Assembly: GCA_022749905.1 (NCBI GenBank) | Contig: JAKIWU010000079.1 | Span: 1 to 6,377 of the forward strand | DNA from: Thermoplasmata archaeon | Lineage (GTDB): Archaea > Thermoplasmatota > Thermoplasmata > Lutacidiplasmatales > UBA184 | DNA length: 6,377 nt | Direction: 5' to 3' | Part shown: one piece after another, positions 6,165 through 6,377 of the stretch | Numbering within the stretch: position 1 is the stretch's first letter | Layout: every line of letters starts with the position of its first letter | Program-made: the position numbers and the translations under genes | Notes under the pieces: generated by a model | Databases searched by the model: none | What the model was told of the DNA's origin: nothing | The model's input: the letters and a program-made list of their open reading frames with translations, nothing else

Positions 6165-6221
6165 CGGGTCGTGCAAGGCCGGCGAGGCCGCCGCGTGGAG
6201 CGGAAAACGCGCGAGCGAACG

Positions 6222-6240
6222 TTTAAAAACCCTATTTAAG
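6222..6240 (+). promoter_or_regulatory. Tandem TATA-like elements of the TBP gene
   Basis: TTTAAAAA (6222-6229) and TATTTAAG (6233-6240) lie in an A/T-rich island that stands out sharply from GC-rich surroundings. The first is preceded by CGAACG, a plausible TFB recognition element. At the usual spacing of 26-27 bases, the first box would start transcripts near 6252, leaving about 11 untranslated bases. The second would start at about 6263, exactly at the ATG, giving a leaderless message. No Shine-Dalgarno sequence precedes the ATG, which agrees with either outcome. Confidence 0.75.
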
Positions 6241-6262
6241 TGGAGCGCGCCAAGTGGTTTCC

Positions 6263-6377
6263 ATGGTCAAGATCAGGATCGAGAACGTCGTAGCCTCGAC
6301 CTCGCTCGGTGACCAGCTCGACCTCCAGTCGATCGCACTCGGCCTCGATGGGGCGGAGTACGAGCCCGAACAGTTCC
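6263..6377 (+). CDS. tbp: TATA-binding protein (TBP), N-terminal fragment
   Basis: TBP binds the TATA box and, with TFB, recruits RNA polymerase at archaeal promoters. The window holds 38 complete codons before the edge. The residues IRIENVVASTSLGDQLDLQ (4-22), then IALGLDGAEYEPEQF (24-38), match the first strand and helix of the first TBP repeat: the I-ENVVAST core, followed by the LD--IA segment and the Y-PEQFPG region. The protein starts only three residues before the core fold, as is usual for archaeal TBPs, so the ATG at 6263 is secure. The rest of the gene, including the second repeat, is outside the window. It cannot be told whether this is the only TBP of the genome or one of several paralogues. 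The gene has its own strong promoter. Confidence 0.96.
   Translation, partial: MVKIRIENVVASTSLGDQLDLQSIALGLDGAEYEPEQF

Noticed and set aside
5190..6176. Minus-strand reading frame (328 codons) opposite the 182-residue gene and the end of the VWA-like gene
   Set aside because: It runs across the intergenic hairpin and both neighbouring genes, and has no family resemblance or plausible start context. The plus-strand assignment at 5616-6164 is preferred, though that protein is itself unrecognised.
6173..6195. GGCC-GGCGA-GGCC mini-hairpin after the 182-residue gene
   Set aside because: The stem is only 4 bp of pure GC in GC-rich DNA and has no T-tract, so chance is the best explanation.

Overview
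The window (about two-thirds G+C by eye) looks like chromosomal DNA from a GC-rich archaeon. Four signs point that way. The right edge opens a TATA-binding protein gene. The thiolase belongs to the archaeal acetoacetyl-CoA (mevalonate) type and is followed by a DUF35 zinc-ribbon/OB-fold protein. The TATA-like elements are followed by very short or absent leaders. No bacterial-type promoter is evident. A Thermoplasmatota-like lineage is possible but is only a guess.

Layout. Positions 1-663 are transcribed leftward. A flavin prenyltransferase (UbiX) gene is joined by an ATGA overlap to a membrane or exported protein that is cut by the window edge. A 78-bp gap separates this pair from rightward genes. 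First comes an SCP2-type acetoacetyl-CoA thiolase (742-1905). Nine bases later is a GTG-started gene (1915-3312). It encodes a decayed HMG-CoA-synthase-like domain fused to a complete DUF35 domain. A 710-residue exported, cysteine-rich, VWA-like protein with a C-terminal membrane anchor follows (preferred start 3380, end 5512). A 103-bp gap holding a 16-bp bulged hairpin leads to an unrecognised 182-residue protein (5616-6164). Last is the first 38 codons of a TBP gene behind two closely spaced TATA-like elements.

How the genes fit together. In other archaea thiolase, HMG-CoA synthase and DUF35 form one channeling complex making HMG-CoA for isoprenoid lipids. Here thiolase and DUF35 are both present, but the synthase-like part fused to DUF35 appears to lack all three catalytic residues (Glu, Cys, His). 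It looks like a scaffold rather than an enzyme. UbiX makes prenylated FMN, which UbiD-type decarboxylases need, including the one in the archaeal mevalonate pathway. Its divergent placement next to the thiolase may therefore reflect isoprenoid or quinone metabolism; this is inference. The VWA-like protein and the 182-residue protein have no evident link to that pathway.

There is no gene-free stretch over 300 bases. I saw no tRNA, rRNA, CRISPR array, transposase or long direct repeat.
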